From the NCBI RefSeq assembly GCF_001645765.1, contig NZ_LWUJ01000011.1, positions 1 through 64,000 of the forward strand: 64,000 nt of DNA. The letters are read 5' to 3'. This DNA is from Candidatus Mycoplasma haematobovis (GTDB taxonomy: Bacteria; Bacillota_I; Bacilli_A; Mycoplasmatales; Mycoplasmoidaceae). Position numbers and translations under genes: made by a program. Shown here in pieces: positions 19,879-31,435 of the stretch. Below the pieces are notes generated by a model that searched no databases, was not told the origin of the DNA, and saw only the letters and a program-made list of their open reading frames with translations. Positions within the stretch are counted from its first letter, which is position 1, and the number at the start of each line of letters is the position of its first letter.

Positions 19879-21863
19879 TGAGCATAAAAGAAACTATAAA
19901 GGCTCTAAGTAAAGAGCTTAAGCAATTAGAGAAAGAATATTATTCAGGAAATTCAAAAACTGATGATGAAATATATGACTTTAAATTACGTACTTTATTA
20001 CATTTAGAAAATCAATATCCTGAATATGCTAGTAGTGATTCTCCTACTAAGAAAATAGGTTTTTTCTTAGATCCTCAAAACATAAAGCTTCAACATGAAT
20101 TACCTATGCTTTCACTTAATAATGCCTTTAATGAAGAAGAATTAAATACTTTTTTTGCCCAATGTGAAAAAGAAGAAGTAGATTTAGAATATTTTTTAGA
20201 ACCCAAAATAGATGGAGCTAGTATTAGCTTAATATATGAAAATGGTTATTTATCTAAAGCAATAAGTAGAGGAGATGGAGAAATAGGGGAGGATTTAACT
20301 CAGCGAATTATTTACATTTCTTCTATTCCCATACATTTAAGAATTAAAGAGAGAATAGTGGTTAGGGGAGAGATTTATATTAATAAGAGTTCTTTTGAAA
20401 GACTTAAATATGATGAAAGTACTAATAAGACTTTCTCTAATCATAGAAATTTTGTCTCTGGAACTTTAAGACTTAAAGATTATGAAAGTATTAGTAAGAA
20501 AGAATTAAATATTAAGGTTTACAGCTTATTACATGCCACTGAAAGACACAGTATATATAACCAATCAGAAGTTATTGAATATATTAGATCTTTAGGCTTT
20601 AATACACATAACCCTAAAGACTTATTAAAGAGTTCTAATAAAGAAGAAATCTTTAAATTTATTAAAGATTTCTGTGAAATTAAGAAAACTTCAGACATTC
20701 CTTATGATGGTTTAGTTATTAAAGTTAATGATTTAAATAAATTAGAGAATATTGGACATACTAGTAAATTTCCTAAATGAGCTATAGCTTACAAATATCC
20801 TTCTTTAATTAAAGAGAGTAAATTATTACAAATAATACCTACAGTAGGAAGAACAGGAAAGATTACTTATTCTGCAAGAATAGAGCCTGTCGAATTAGAG
20901 GGCAGTATAGTTCAATATGCTACTTTGCATAATGCCAATTACATTCAAGAATTAGATTTACGAATAGGGGATTATGTTTCTGTTTACAAGTCTGGAGAAA
21001 TAGTGCCTAAAATAGTAGGCTTTTCTAGAGAAAGAAGAGAAGCGAATTTAGAGAAATGAATACCTATTAATGAATGTCCTAGTTGTGGAAACAAATTAAT
21101 AACAAGAGAGAATTTATCTACACAATTTTGTATTAATAAAGAATGTTTAGAGAAGAAATATGCTCAATTAATTCACTTTACTTCTAGATCTGCAGCAGAT
21201 ATTGAAGGACTGTCAAAAAGTATGATAATTAAATTTCATAAATTAGGAATAGTAAAGAAATTGAGTGATATATATAAGTTACATCAATATAGAGAGCAAG
21301 TATTAGGGGCTGATTTAAGAATTAAAGAAAAGTTATTTGATAAATTAATATTAGCTATTAATAAATCAAAAAATAGTGAGAATTACAGATTACTATTTGG
21401 ATTAGGAATAGAATTTATTGGAGAAGAAGTGGCTTATTTATTATTTCAAAGCTTTAATAATATTGATACTCTCTTAAGCTCTACAAAAGAAGAATTAATG
21501 AAAGTAGATGGGGTGGGAGAGAAATGTGCTGAATCTTTAGTATCTTGGGCTAAAGATGAAAGTAATATGGCTTTAATAGAAGAACTTAAAGGATTTGGGC
21601 TCTTTAAAGCAACTACAAAAGTAATAGAGGAAAACTTTATTAAAGATAAGAGAGTAGTAGTTACTGGTAAATTATCTATTCCTAGAGAAGAATTCCAAGC
21701 TTTACTAAGAAATAAATATGGTGCAATAATTGCCAAAGATGTGAGTGCTAAAGTTAATTATTTAGTTGTGGGAGAGGGAGCAGGATCTAAATTAAAGAAA
21801 GCAAAAGAATTAAATATAGAGGTATTTACAGAAGAAGAATTAATGAAGAAATTATGCAATTAA
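19878..21863 (+). CDS. ligA: NAD-dependent DNA ligase
   Basis: The protein is 661 residues, the family length. It seals nicks in replication and repair. The N-terminal Ia region [20 protein letters not shown] binds NMN, and the adenylated Lys is in [13 protein letters not shown] (about residue 113). A Cys4 zinc finger (CPSCG...CINKEC), HhH repeats ([12 protein letters not shown]) and a C-terminal BRCT domain ([15 protein letters not shown]) follow. TGA(Trp) occurs at 20778-20780 and 21057-21059. The start TTG is inferred from the usual N-terminal length. The stop overlaps asnS by 10 bases. Confidence 0.95.
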
Positions 21864-23176
21864 GAGAATTATTTAAAGCTCCTCCCTTAAATACCAAAAT
21901 AAAGCTACAGGGCTGAATCAAGAGTGCTCAAGTACATGGAGAAAGCTTAGTATTTATTAAATTAAATGATGGTTCAATATATAGGAATATTCAAATTCTT
22001 TTTAAGAATAAATTAGATGTTTCTCAATTATCTACAGGTTCTGCTATTGAAGTAGAGGGATTATTAGTGAAAGCTAAAAAAGGACAAGAGGAAATAGAGT
22101 TATTAGCAGATAGAGTTGAAGTATTAGCTAAAGCAGATGAGAAATTTCCTATTCAAAAGAAAGAACATACTGTAGAGTTTTTAAGAGAGAATGCGCATCA
22201 AAGAGTAAGAACTAGTTTATTTAGTGCTATTAACTCTATTAAGAATGAGATATCCTTTTCTGTCCATGAATTTTTCTACAAAAAAGGCTTTATTTGAGTT
22301 CAATCTCCGATCTTAACTACTAATAATTGTGAAGGAGGTTCAGAAGTGTTTGAAATTAAAGATGCTATTAATATATTCAAAAAGCCTGCTTTATTAAGTG
22401 TTAGTGGGCAGTTCCATGCAGAAGGTATGGCACTAGGACTTAAAAATGTTTACACTTTTGGTCCTACTTTCAGAGCAGAAAAATCTAATACTTCTCAACA
22501 CTTAGCAGAATTCTGAATGATAGAGCCTGAGTGTTCTTTTCTTAATTTAGAGGGTAATATGGAATTAATTGAAGAATTTGTGAAATATGTAACTAATAGA
22601 GTACTTATTAATAAGAGAGAAGAGTTAGAGTTTTTAGCTCAACAAATACCAGATAATGAGAATTTAATAGTTAGATTAGAGAATATAGTTAATTCTTCAT
22701 TTAAGAGAATGAGGTACAAAGAAGCTATTGAGATGCTTCAAAAAAGTGGAGTTAAATTTGAGAATAGTGAAATAAGTTATGGAATTGATTTAGCTTCTGA
22801 ACATGAGAAATATATTACTAGTCAATTACAAATGCCTGTATTTATTACGCACTACCCAAGAAATATTAAGGCGTTCTATATGAAAGATACTGATGATAAA
22901 GAAGTATTAGCTATTGATTTATTAGTGCCGGAAGTAGGAGAATTAATAGGAGGTTCAGAAAGAGAGTCCGATTTAGAAAAATTAAGAAATAAAGCTATAG
23001 AGTTTTCTATTCCTACAGAGCAATTAGAGTGGTATTTAGATTTAAGAAAGTATGGTTATTATGCTAGTTCTGGCTATGGATGTGGTTATGAAAGATTGGT
23101 TATGTATTTAACAGGAGTAAAGAATATTAAAGATATTATTAATTATCCAAGAAGTTATGGTCAATTAGCTTTTTAA
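21854..23176 (+). CDS. asnS: Asparaginyl-tRNA synthetase
   Basis: The protein is 440 residues. The N-terminal OB-fold (KIKLQGWIKSAQ...IEVEGLLVKA) precedes a class II core with [20 protein letters not shown] (motif 2) and GYGCGYERLVMYL (motif 3). The order and the GGSEVFEI segment separate it from AspRS. The ATG at 21854-21856 overlaps the end of ligA. The TAA at 23174-23176 overlaps the convergent nrdE stop in a TTAA. Confidence 0.95.
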
Positions 23177-25275
23177 GCGTGACAACTTAAACATTCTTCT
23201 ATTTCTAAATTCTTAGTTCTTGTATAGTAAAGAGATTTAAGGCCTTTATGTCAAGCATATAAGTAAAGGCGTACTAAGTCTCTTGTTGAAGTATTACTTG
23301 TTACATAAAGTACTGTAGATATTCCTTGATCTACATGTTCTTGGATAGCCGCTACCATATCTATTATTTTCTTTTGATCTAGAGAGTAGGCTGTTTTGTA
23401 ATACATTCAATTATCTTGATTTAAGAAAGGCATAGGGTAATAAGTTAAAGAGTTACCATAAAGTCTTGTCTCTAATAAATCAATAACAGGAGAAATAGAA
23501 GAAGTAGAGTTATTTAAATAACTAATAGTTTGAGTTGGAGCTACTGCTAATCTGTAAGCATTGTATAGCCCATTTTCTTTAACTTCTTGTGCCAACGCTT
23601 TTCAATCTTCTTTAGTAGGTAATTTCATACCTGCAAATAACTCTTTAACTTTATCAAGAGTTGGTAAATATTCATTCTCTAAGTACTTGTAGAAATACAC
23701 TCCTGAATAATAATCTGATTTCTCAAAGCCTTTAAAGCTCTCTTTTTTCTCTCTAGCTATTAAACAGCTGGCCTTTAAAGAATAGAAATTAATAGCGGCA
23801 AAGAGTACTGAAGCAAATTCAATGGCTTCATCTGAATCATAAAATATCTTATTCTTAGCTAAGAAGCCTGCTAAATTCATAGTGCCTAAGCCTACAGAAT
23901 GCAATTCAGCATTAGCTTTTCTTACTCCCGGAGCATTAGCAATACTAGACATATCTGAAACCATACTTAAAGCTCTCATAGCAGTCTCTACTACTTCCTC
24001 TAAATTCCTTTCTCCTTCAAAAATAGAATTAATATTTAAAGAACCTAAATTGCAAGAAACATCGTATCTAATCTCATCTAAATTACCATAATCATTAATA
24101 GTTGAGGTTTCTTGTATTTGAAAGATCTCAGTACATAAATTACTCATCTTAATTCTTCCTAATTTATGTAAAGGATTCTTATTATTAGCTGTATCTATAT
24201 AAATAATGTAAGGGTAGCCTGATTCAAATTGAGTCTTAGCTATATTATTAAGTACATCTCTTGCTGAAATAGTTTTCTTAACTATTTCATTATCTCTGGC
24301 TAAAACTTCATACCACTTGTTCATATCCATATCAGAGAGATGCATTCCATGCTTCTTAAATACTGTGTAAGGTTCAAATAAATAATAATCTGCATTATTA
24401 ATACATAAATCAATAAATTTATTAGGCACTAAGAGACCTAAAGAAAGTGTTTGAATTCTTGACTTTTCATCGGCATTAATTTTCTTACAGTCTAAGAACT
24501 CTATTAAATCTCAGTGGAAAATATTTAAATAAGCTGCGCCAGCGCCTCTTCTTTGACCCAATTGATCTGCATAATCAAAAACATTTTCAAGAATCTTAAT
24601 AACTGGAATAACTCCTGAAGCGGCGGCCGCAATGTTTTTAATTTTGGCCCCCCTAGCTCTTAATTTACTTAAATTAATTGCTACTCCTCCCCCTATTTTG
24701 GAAAGTTGCATAGCTGTAGAGATAATGTAATTTATTGAATTTAAAGAATCATCTACCTCTAGTAAAAAACAAGAAATTAATTCTCCTGAACGTTTTTTCC
24801 CCGCATTACTAAAGGTAGGAGTAGCTGGTTGATATTTTTGCTCTATCATCATTTTTGCTAATTTCTTGGCAAAAGTAAAGTCTCTACGACCTAGGAATAG
24901 AGCACAAGCAATAATCCTATCTTCATATCTTTCCAAGAACTTTTTCTTATCATCTGTCTTAAGTGCATAACTGTCATAGAATTTCTTTATGGACATGTAG
25001 CTTTTGAACTTAAATTTATGACTCTTTACTATTTCAATAATTTCCTCTACTTCTTCATTAGTAAAGGGCTTTATTAAGTCTGTAACATAGTAATTATTAT
25101 TAATTAATCAATTAATTTTGGCTAATCCCTCTAAACCTGTAGCAAAATTATCATTAACATACTTCTCATACTCTTCAATAGCTTCTTGATCTTTCTCTAA
25201 ATCAAAAAAGCCGCTCTCCGTCCGATGAGCGACCATATTATTGAGCTCTAAAGAGCGACGTAAACTATCCTCCAC
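23173..25275 (-). CDS. nrdE: Class Ib ribonucleotide reductase, alpha subunit
   Basis: The protein is 700 residues. It reduces ribonucleoside diphosphates. Active-site cysteines lie in GELISCFLLEVDDS and MSNLCTEI, and the C-terminal shuttle pair is CLSCHA at the very end. The N-terminal motif LNNMV...FFDLEKD is class Ib. The start is taken as GTG 25273-25275, overlapping the nrdI TAG, since an internal ATG 13 codons later would cut this motif. TGA(Trp) occurs at 24511, 23602 and 23407. The stop shares TTAA with asnS. Confidence 0.95.
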
Positions 25276-25640
25276 TAATGAGTAATTAAGAATTCTTTAA
25301 AATTCCTAATACTTTCATCATCGCCCGAAAGCTCAAATAAAGCCACTATCGGAACATGATACAACTCTTGTATTTTCTTGGCTGCTCCGCAAAAATTTCT
25401 TCCAAAATTTCTATTCCCACTACCTGCTACTGCTTTCAATTTTAAAGAATTTTTCGACAAAAAAGAAAGAACAATGTCAGGTATTTGTCCTAAAAAATCT
25501 GTATACGTGAGGAGACAGAAATCTTGCTCCAAAATAAGATCTGGATTATCTGAAATATTTATTATAGATTTAGCATCTAAGGATAACTTATTAACTATAT
25601 TCTGAATATTATTAGTTCTAGAAATATAGGCTAATAACAC
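25275..25640 (-). CDS. nrdI: NrdI flavodoxin-like protein
   Basis: The protein is 121 residues. NrdI is the flavoprotein that helps assemble the manganese-tyrosyl cofactor of NrdF. The start is GTG (25638-25640), giving LLAYISRTNNIQ, the usual first strand and FMN loop. VAGSGNRNFGRNFCGAAKKI is the typical second motif. It is co-directional with nrdE by TAGTG overlap and divergent from nrdF by 19 bases, so the two halves of the nrd system are transcribed away from each other. Confidence 0.93.
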   Translation of the reverse strand: MLLAYISRTNNIQNIVNKLSLDAKSIINISDNPDLILEQDFCLLTYTDFLGQIPDIVLSFLSKNSLKLKAVAGSGNRNFGRNFCGAAKKIQELYHVPIVALFELSGDDESIRNFKEFLITH

Positions 25641-25659
25641 GATTTTTAAAATTTAATAA

Positions 25660-26643
25660 ATGTTTAAAAAAAAATCTAAAGTATTTTCAGCTGTTAATTG
25701 AAATAACGTTTCAGATAAATACTCTAAAGTATTTTGAAATCAGAATGTAAGGCAATTCTGAGTGGATGAAGAGATACCCTTGAGTGGGGATAAATTAATT
25801 TGGGCCACAGAACTTAGTGAATCCGAAAAAGAAGTATACAAAAAAGTATTAATGGGTCTTACTTTATTAGATACTCACCAAGGTATTTCTGGTATGTCTA
25901 ATATTTCTATGGCTATTGATAATCCTCATGCTACTGCTGTATTGCAATTTATGGGGATGATGGAGCAAATGCATGCAAAGAGTTACTCTACTATTTTCTC
26001 AACATTAGCTACTACTAAAGAAATTGAAGAGTTATTTAAGTGAGCTGAAGATACAGAAGTATTGCAAACAAAATTAAGAATTATTTCTACTTATTATGAG
26101 AATATTACTGATGATGAAAGTTTGTATATGGCTATGGTTGCTTCTGTCTTTCTAGAGTCCTTCTTATTCTATTCTGGCTTCTATTACATGCTTTATTTAT
26201 CAGGTAAAGGTATGATGGTTAATAGTGGAGAGATTATTAATTTAATAATAAGAGATGAAGCTATACATGGCCTTTACATTGGACTACTTTCTATTGAAAT
26301 ATTTAAGACTTTTGATGAAGCAAAAAAGGCAGAATTAGGAATTAAAGTTAAGGAATTATTAAGGGTACTTATGGAGAATGAATTGAAATATACTGAGTTA
26401 ATTTATAGTTCCATTGGTATAGTAGATGATGTAAAAAAATTCTTAGAGTACAATGCTAATAAAGCTCTTCAGAATTTAGGTTTTGAAAATGAATATAGTA
26501 CTACTGCTAAAGATATTAATCCTATAGTATTTAATGGTTTAAAGACTACTACAAAAAGTCATGACTTCTTTAGCTCTAAGGGAAATGGATATATTAAGAC
26601 TACAAAAGTTGAAGAAATAAAGGATGAAGACTTTATTTTTTAA
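25660..26643 (+). CDS. nrdF: Class Ib ribonucleotide reductase, beta subunit
   Basis: The protein is 327 residues. All metal and radical residues look present: Asp in LTLLDTHQG, Glu and His in [10 protein letters not shown] followed by the radical Tyr in the same segment, Glu in [11 protein letters not shown], and Glu and His in [11 protein letters not shown]. It is therefore not the metal-free DOPA variant known from some mollicutes. TGA(Trp) codons occur near the N-terminus and at 26041-26043. The start ATG has no leader beyond 19 bases. The stop overlaps the convergent membrane gene in TTAA. Confidence 0.95.
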
Positions 26644-27422
26644 AGAAAGTTAGTGCCTTTAGTAATTTTCACAATTCCAGTACTTCTGTAGTGATTAATA
26701 ATAAAGAATTTGTAAGAAATTCTAGAGAAGAAAGTAATTAATAAACAAGAAAGAAAAACACAAGCTATATTGCAACCTAATAAGGATTTAAGACTATAAA
26801 GATTTTTGCCCTCTACATGTTGAGAATAAGGATTGAAATTAGTTAAGATTCCATAAGTAGGGAAAGTCCTATCTACAGCACTAATTAAGATATTTCATAG
26901 TACTCAAGAAATTAAATACAAGTAAATTGCTATTCCTAAGTCTTTTGCAGAAACTGGAGTTAAGAATTCAGAAGAAGTTTTCTTAGTACAATAAAGAAAA
27001 GTAATTAAGAAGAGTAAAGGATTAACTGCATGATTTCAAACAGTGAAAAATAAAGTAAAGGGGTGTCATCTAGTTGTCTGTTGAGAGATTAAATAATTAC
27101 CTAAATCTATATAGAAAATGGGGAATAGAATACATCAAAAGCCTAAAGCTGCAAATCAAAGAAGAATAGCTGTAAAGCACATTAAAAAGTTATTTTTAAA
27201 TACGCTGTGCTTAGGATCATAAAGGTAAAGGCCAGAAACAATAAAGGCTAATAAATTACTATTGAAAGTTATTTTGGAAATATTTTCAAATAATTTAGCT
27301 CAAGAGGGTTCGAGAATAAAGTAAACTAAATTACCAAAAAAGAAGAGTGCTCCTCCTAAAAAGGAGCAAATAGCAACTAACTTATCCTTTTCATATATCC
27401 TTCCTTGAAAAACTAGGAACAT
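26640..27422 (-). CDS. Polytopic membrane protein (possible TIGR02206/YwaF-like)
   Basis: The protein is 260 residues with about six transmembrane helices and many TGA(Trp) codons. The segment [25 protein letters not shown] recalls the conserved His-Pro and Trp-His-x-x-x-Asn-Pro region of TIGR02206-type integral membrane proteins; this is tentative. The start ATG at 27420-27422 follows an in-frame TAA. It is the last gene of the long minus-strand run from dnaK. The stop at 26640-26642 shares TTAA with nrdF. Confidence 0.75.
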
Positions 27423-27629
27423 TTATCTGGGAAGGAAGTAGTGACAACAAAGTATGGCGCTAATTATTGAAATGAAGGCTACTAGGAAAATATAAATCAG
27501 CCTCTTTAAGCGGGGGGTATCTCTATAGCTTCTTCAAAAATATTGATCTATATTATACTTTTCAAATATCTCAGAAACGTTATTAAATTCGTTATCTTTT
27601 GATGATTTGTTTTTTATTGTAGTATCCAC
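27423..27629 (-). CDS. Small single-helix membrane protein (possible)
   Basis: An open frame of 68 residues from GTG 27627-27629 to TAA 27423-27425, directly before the ATG of the next gene and in the same frame. It has an acidic-to-basic N-terminal half with YNIDQYFWRSYRDTPRLKR, then one transmembrane helix. It overlaps the 3' part of rpmF by 38 bases in another frame. Placement and codon use with TGA(Trp) make translation plausible, but the start is uncertain. Confidence 0.4.
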
Positions 27630-27762
27630 AAGAGCAAACTGAATGAGATTTTATATATTTAGCACAATTACTACAAATTGTAAGAGTAGTTAATTTAAGA
27701 GCTGTGTGGGAATTACGCATTCCTTTCCTAGATTTTGAAACTCTTCTGGGTGAAACAGCCAT
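27592..27762 (-). CDS. rpmF: 50S ribosomal protein L32
   Basis: The protein is 56 residues. It starts MAVSPRRVSKSRKGMRNSH, the usual L32 beginning, and has a Cys4 zinc ribbon: CSNC, then CSCG after 13 residues. It lies in the minus-strand run between the large membrane-anchored protein and the small membrane genes. Confidence 0.95.
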   Translation of the reverse strand: MAVSPRRVSKSRKGMRNSHTALKLTTLTICSNCAKYIKSHSVCSCGYYNKKQIIKR

Positions 27763-27771
27763 TTCTTAGAA

Positions 27772-29994
27772 TTATAAAATTTTTCTTCTGTTTAGAATTT
27801 TTAATACTTCTAATATTCCTAAAGAAGAAACCGAAGTAGCTAGCACTCCACCTATTGCCATCATAGCATATTTAAATATTCCTTGCTCTTTTTCATCTAT
27901 AGGAAGAGTAGGTTCAGGAATGCTATTAAATTGCACTAAATCTAAATTTATTTTGGTCTTTCCTTTAAATAAATAAACTTTCTCTCCCTTATGCTCTTGA
28001 CCATTCTGATCATAATTTAATAGTACTCTTACTTCTGTTTCATTATTGCTTTTTCTATTCACAACAAATTTGTAATCATTCATAGAGAGGCCTAAATTAT
28101 GAGCAGTATCACTTAATTTAAATAAAGCAGTAATAGTAGAAGAATCATAATAAGCGGTTGGGTTGTATCTAGAATATAGAGGAATTAAAGATAGATCTAC
28201 TTTATTAGAAAAAGAAGGTGTTTTTTCTTTAAAAAAAGTCTCTCATTGTTCTTTAACTTCTGGATTTTTATGGTTAACTACAATATCATAGTCATTTCCA
28301 TTAGGCACAAAATCTATAGAGTTTCATAAATAATCTGTAGTATCTTCCTTATATCTACTCTTTAACATCTCTTTGGCATTAGCTAAAGAGCTAATGTTGT
28401 AGTCTTTAGGGTGTGGAATAATTTTCATATTATTAACATAGCCTTCAGAATTTAGATCTCTTAAGAAATCGTAATACTTAACACTTAGAATTCCTCTAAC
28501 ATCATCAAAATCCAGTCTTACATCTAATTTATCAAGTATTTCATCTGGAATATTAGATTTCTTATTTTTTCCATTAGTAATAAAAAAGAACTTTTTTAAT
28601 TTGTCTTTATCCAACATTTCTGAAGGATAATATGCATCTAATTTGGAAGTTGAAAATTCAATATGACTAACTATTTGTTCATTCTTAATTAACTCAGAAA
28701 TATCAACACTGTATCTAAAATCTCCTTTTCCCTTATTAAATAATTGAACATACTTATCATTGGCATGTGCTCTCTTTGAAACAATTAAAGATATATCTGA
28801 AAATAGAGATGTTTGATATTTACTCTTTAATTTAAGATCAATAACATTCTTATTTTGCATTAATTCATCAAAATTAAATTTAAATACTTTAGGCACTCCA
28901 TTAACTGAAATATTTAGAGTGAAATCTAGTAAGTGGGAAACTTTAAGAAAATTAGTGTAATTCTTAATTTTTTTGAAATTTAGTCCTAATTGAAGTTTAG
29001 AGTAGCCATCTATTGTATCTTTAGGATTAGCAAGTACAAAGATATCATCATAATTTACTTGCCATAGAGTTTTGTTATTGTAGCTTTGATTTAAATTACT
29101 TCCAAAACCTTTATTATTTTCAAATCCTCCTAAAGAGTAATAATAATATTCATCCTCTCAATATCTAGGTTTGGCTCTTCTGTAAGCAACATAAGGAGTG
29201 GTTCATTTTCTACTATAGGCATGAGTAAAATCTAAATTCCAAGTACCTCAAAAATTAATACCATTACATATACCGTCATAACCATCATTATCTATAGTAC
29301 TTATTCTTAAATTCCTACTAGATTCAGCGCTGTAGTCATTACAATTTGAAGCACTTATTCAAGGATTAAAGAGTGATTTAGCTGTTCTTGGATCATATTT
29401 ATGTTTTCCATAATTAATGCTATGGTAATGATTCTTTAAATCATTTTTTAAGAAATAAGAGGAATATAAATTAATTCTTCCGTCTGCATATCAATTATGT
29501 TCAAAAGATATTTTTTTAATTTTAGGTTCAAAAGCTTCTGAAATATTACTTAAATCTAATTTAAGAATATTTCGTAATTTAGAGCTTAAATCTGAATTGC
29601 CATCTATTCAATTAATATGTTGGTGCTCTTTAATATTATGTTTAGAGGCATAATTTTTGTAATCAAAATATCTTAAATTATTAGTTCTTTTTAAATTAGG
29701 CAATCAAGCTTCAGAAGCTTGATAAAAATGGTTTTTGTTGTCAACTAAAGTCTTAGCATCAAAAATAAATATTTTGTCTTCAAAGGTGTATTCATCTAAG
29801 TACTTGTAAAAATCAAAATTTTTGTAATAAGCTTCAAATACTGTTAGAGCTACTGGGACAGCTAATTTTGCAGGAGTTTTAAATATTTCAAATAACTCTT
29901 TTTCATATTGAAGTGCTTTGTGCGTTGCATTAAATTGCTCCAATTCTTCTCTTGTTCCAAATGCTGATGCAAGTAATAGCGGGAGTGCTTTCAC
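27772..29994 (-). CDS. Large membrane-anchored, probably surface-exposed protein
   Basis: The protein is 740 residues in one frame across many TGA(Trp) codons. The start is GTG 29992-29994, giving KALPLLLASAFG, a short signal-like hydrophobic segment. A long hydrophilic body rich in Lys, Asp, Asn, Tyr and Ser follows, and near the C-terminus one transmembrane helix (FKYAMMAIGGVLATSVSSLG) with the basic tail LNRRKIL. This is type I topology with a large outside domain, a common form of mollicute surface proteins. There is no lipobox Cys and no recognised domain. It lies within a housekeeping run between pth and rpmF. Confidence 0.7.
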
Positions 29995-30035
29995 ACTTCA
30001 TTAATGTAAATTTTTCTTAAAAAAGAAAGAATTTA

Positions 30036-30623
30036 CTAGGCTTTTCCGTGATAAAGAGGAGACAAGCTAGACAAGGTTACTAATTGTTCATAACTCAAGT
30101 TATCCATAAAAGCCTCCACTATTTTCTTAATTTCTAGAAAAAGGCTATTATTCTTTTGTGTTTCTTCTGAAGTAAATTTAGATAATACATAATCTTTAAT
30201 TAAGTTAGGCACTTTAGAACGAGGTCCTATACCCATTCTTAATTTAAAAAAAATATTAGATCCTAATTCTTTTTCAATGCTTTGAAGGCCCTTATGACCC
30301 CCATTTCCTCTACTTAAAGAAAGCTTAAAAAAACCAGTATCTATATACAAATCATCATAAATTACTAGGAAGTCACTATTACTTAATTTATAAAAATTTT
30401 TAATTTCAACTAAAGCTTCTCCAGATGAATTCATAAAGGTCTGTGGTTTGCAGAATAAAACTGTTTCATTTTTTCAGATGTACCTATAAGTTAAAGATCT
30501 AAATTCTTTTCTTTCTGAGAGATTTAATTCATTAATAAATTGATCTATTGCTAAGAAACCTAGATTATGTTTAGTATTTGTATATTCAAATCCTGGATTT
30601 CCTAGTCCCACTATTACTTTCAC
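30036..30623 (-). CDS. pth: Peptidyl-tRNA hydrolase
   Basis: The protein is 195 residues. It recycles peptidyl-tRNA. Key residues are in place: [10 protein letters not shown], catalytic His in [19 protein letters not shown], the Asp in [10 protein letters not shown], and [14 protein letters not shown](Trp) lies in YRYIWKNET. The start is GTG 30621-30623, whose first base is the last base of the preceding gene's TAG. Stop TAG is at 30036-30038. Confidence 0.95.
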
Positions 30624-31435
30624 TACCTACGTTTGTACTTATTAATATCTTTAGAAATATCAACATTTGATACTGTAGTAGCTAATTCTAGAAATAAGAA
30701 TAATAATTCTTTATGAGTAGCAAATTTCTCTCTTAATTTAGGATTAAGTGAATCTAAGTTTTCATAAATATTTTCAATACTACTATATTTAGATAATAAA
30801 TCTCTAGCTGTTTTGTCTCCCACTCCTGGCAAGCCGCTATAGTTATCAGAAGCATCTCCGGCTATAGCTTTAAGTTGTGGTATTTGATAGGGCATTAAAC
30901 CCTTTGTTAAATTAAAGAAGTCTTCATAATTGTATTGTTTTGGATCTTCTCCTTTAGCTCTAAATAAAGTTACTGTAGTATTAGGAGAAACTAATTGTAA
31001 TAAATCTTTATCAGTAGAAAAGACTTCTGCTTGTATACCGTTATCATTAAAGATCTTAGCTAATGTACATATAACATCATCACCTTCATAACACTTAGGA
31101 GCATTAACTACTACAAAACCTAAATTTCATAATACTTCTTTAATTGGGGGTAATACATTAAGTAGTGGTGTAGGCATAGGAGATCTATTTGCTTTGTATT
31201 CACTAAATTTCTCTTGTCTAAAGGTCTTTCTAGAGCTATCAAAAACCACTGTAGCATACTGATACTCTTTCTTAGTTAATAAAGAATTACAAATATTAGA
31301 GACAAATCTAATAGTCTTGTTTATTTCTTTAGTAATTTCATCATCGCTCTTATTTTGCTTAATAGCATTAGCTTGAGAAGCAAAATATGCTTTGTATATG
31401 ACAGCATTCCCATCAATTATTAGAGCTTTATCCAT
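30623..31435 (-). CDS. 5'-3' exonuclease (stand-alone PolA N-terminal-type flap nuclease)
   Basis: The protein is 270 residues, corresponding to only the exonuclease domain of DNA polymerase I; no polymerase domain follows, as is usual in mollicutes. It begins [15 protein letters not shown] and has the acidic metal-binding residues in [23 protein letters not shown] and [21 protein letters not shown] (the last is the H3TH region). It removes RNA primers and flaps. The ATG at 31433-31435 overlaps the dnaE end by 8 bases. Confidence 0.92.

Noticed and set aside
25660-26643. NrdF as the metal-free, DOPA-using variant of some mollicutes
   Set aside because: The Glu and His metal ligands are all present in the expected motifs.
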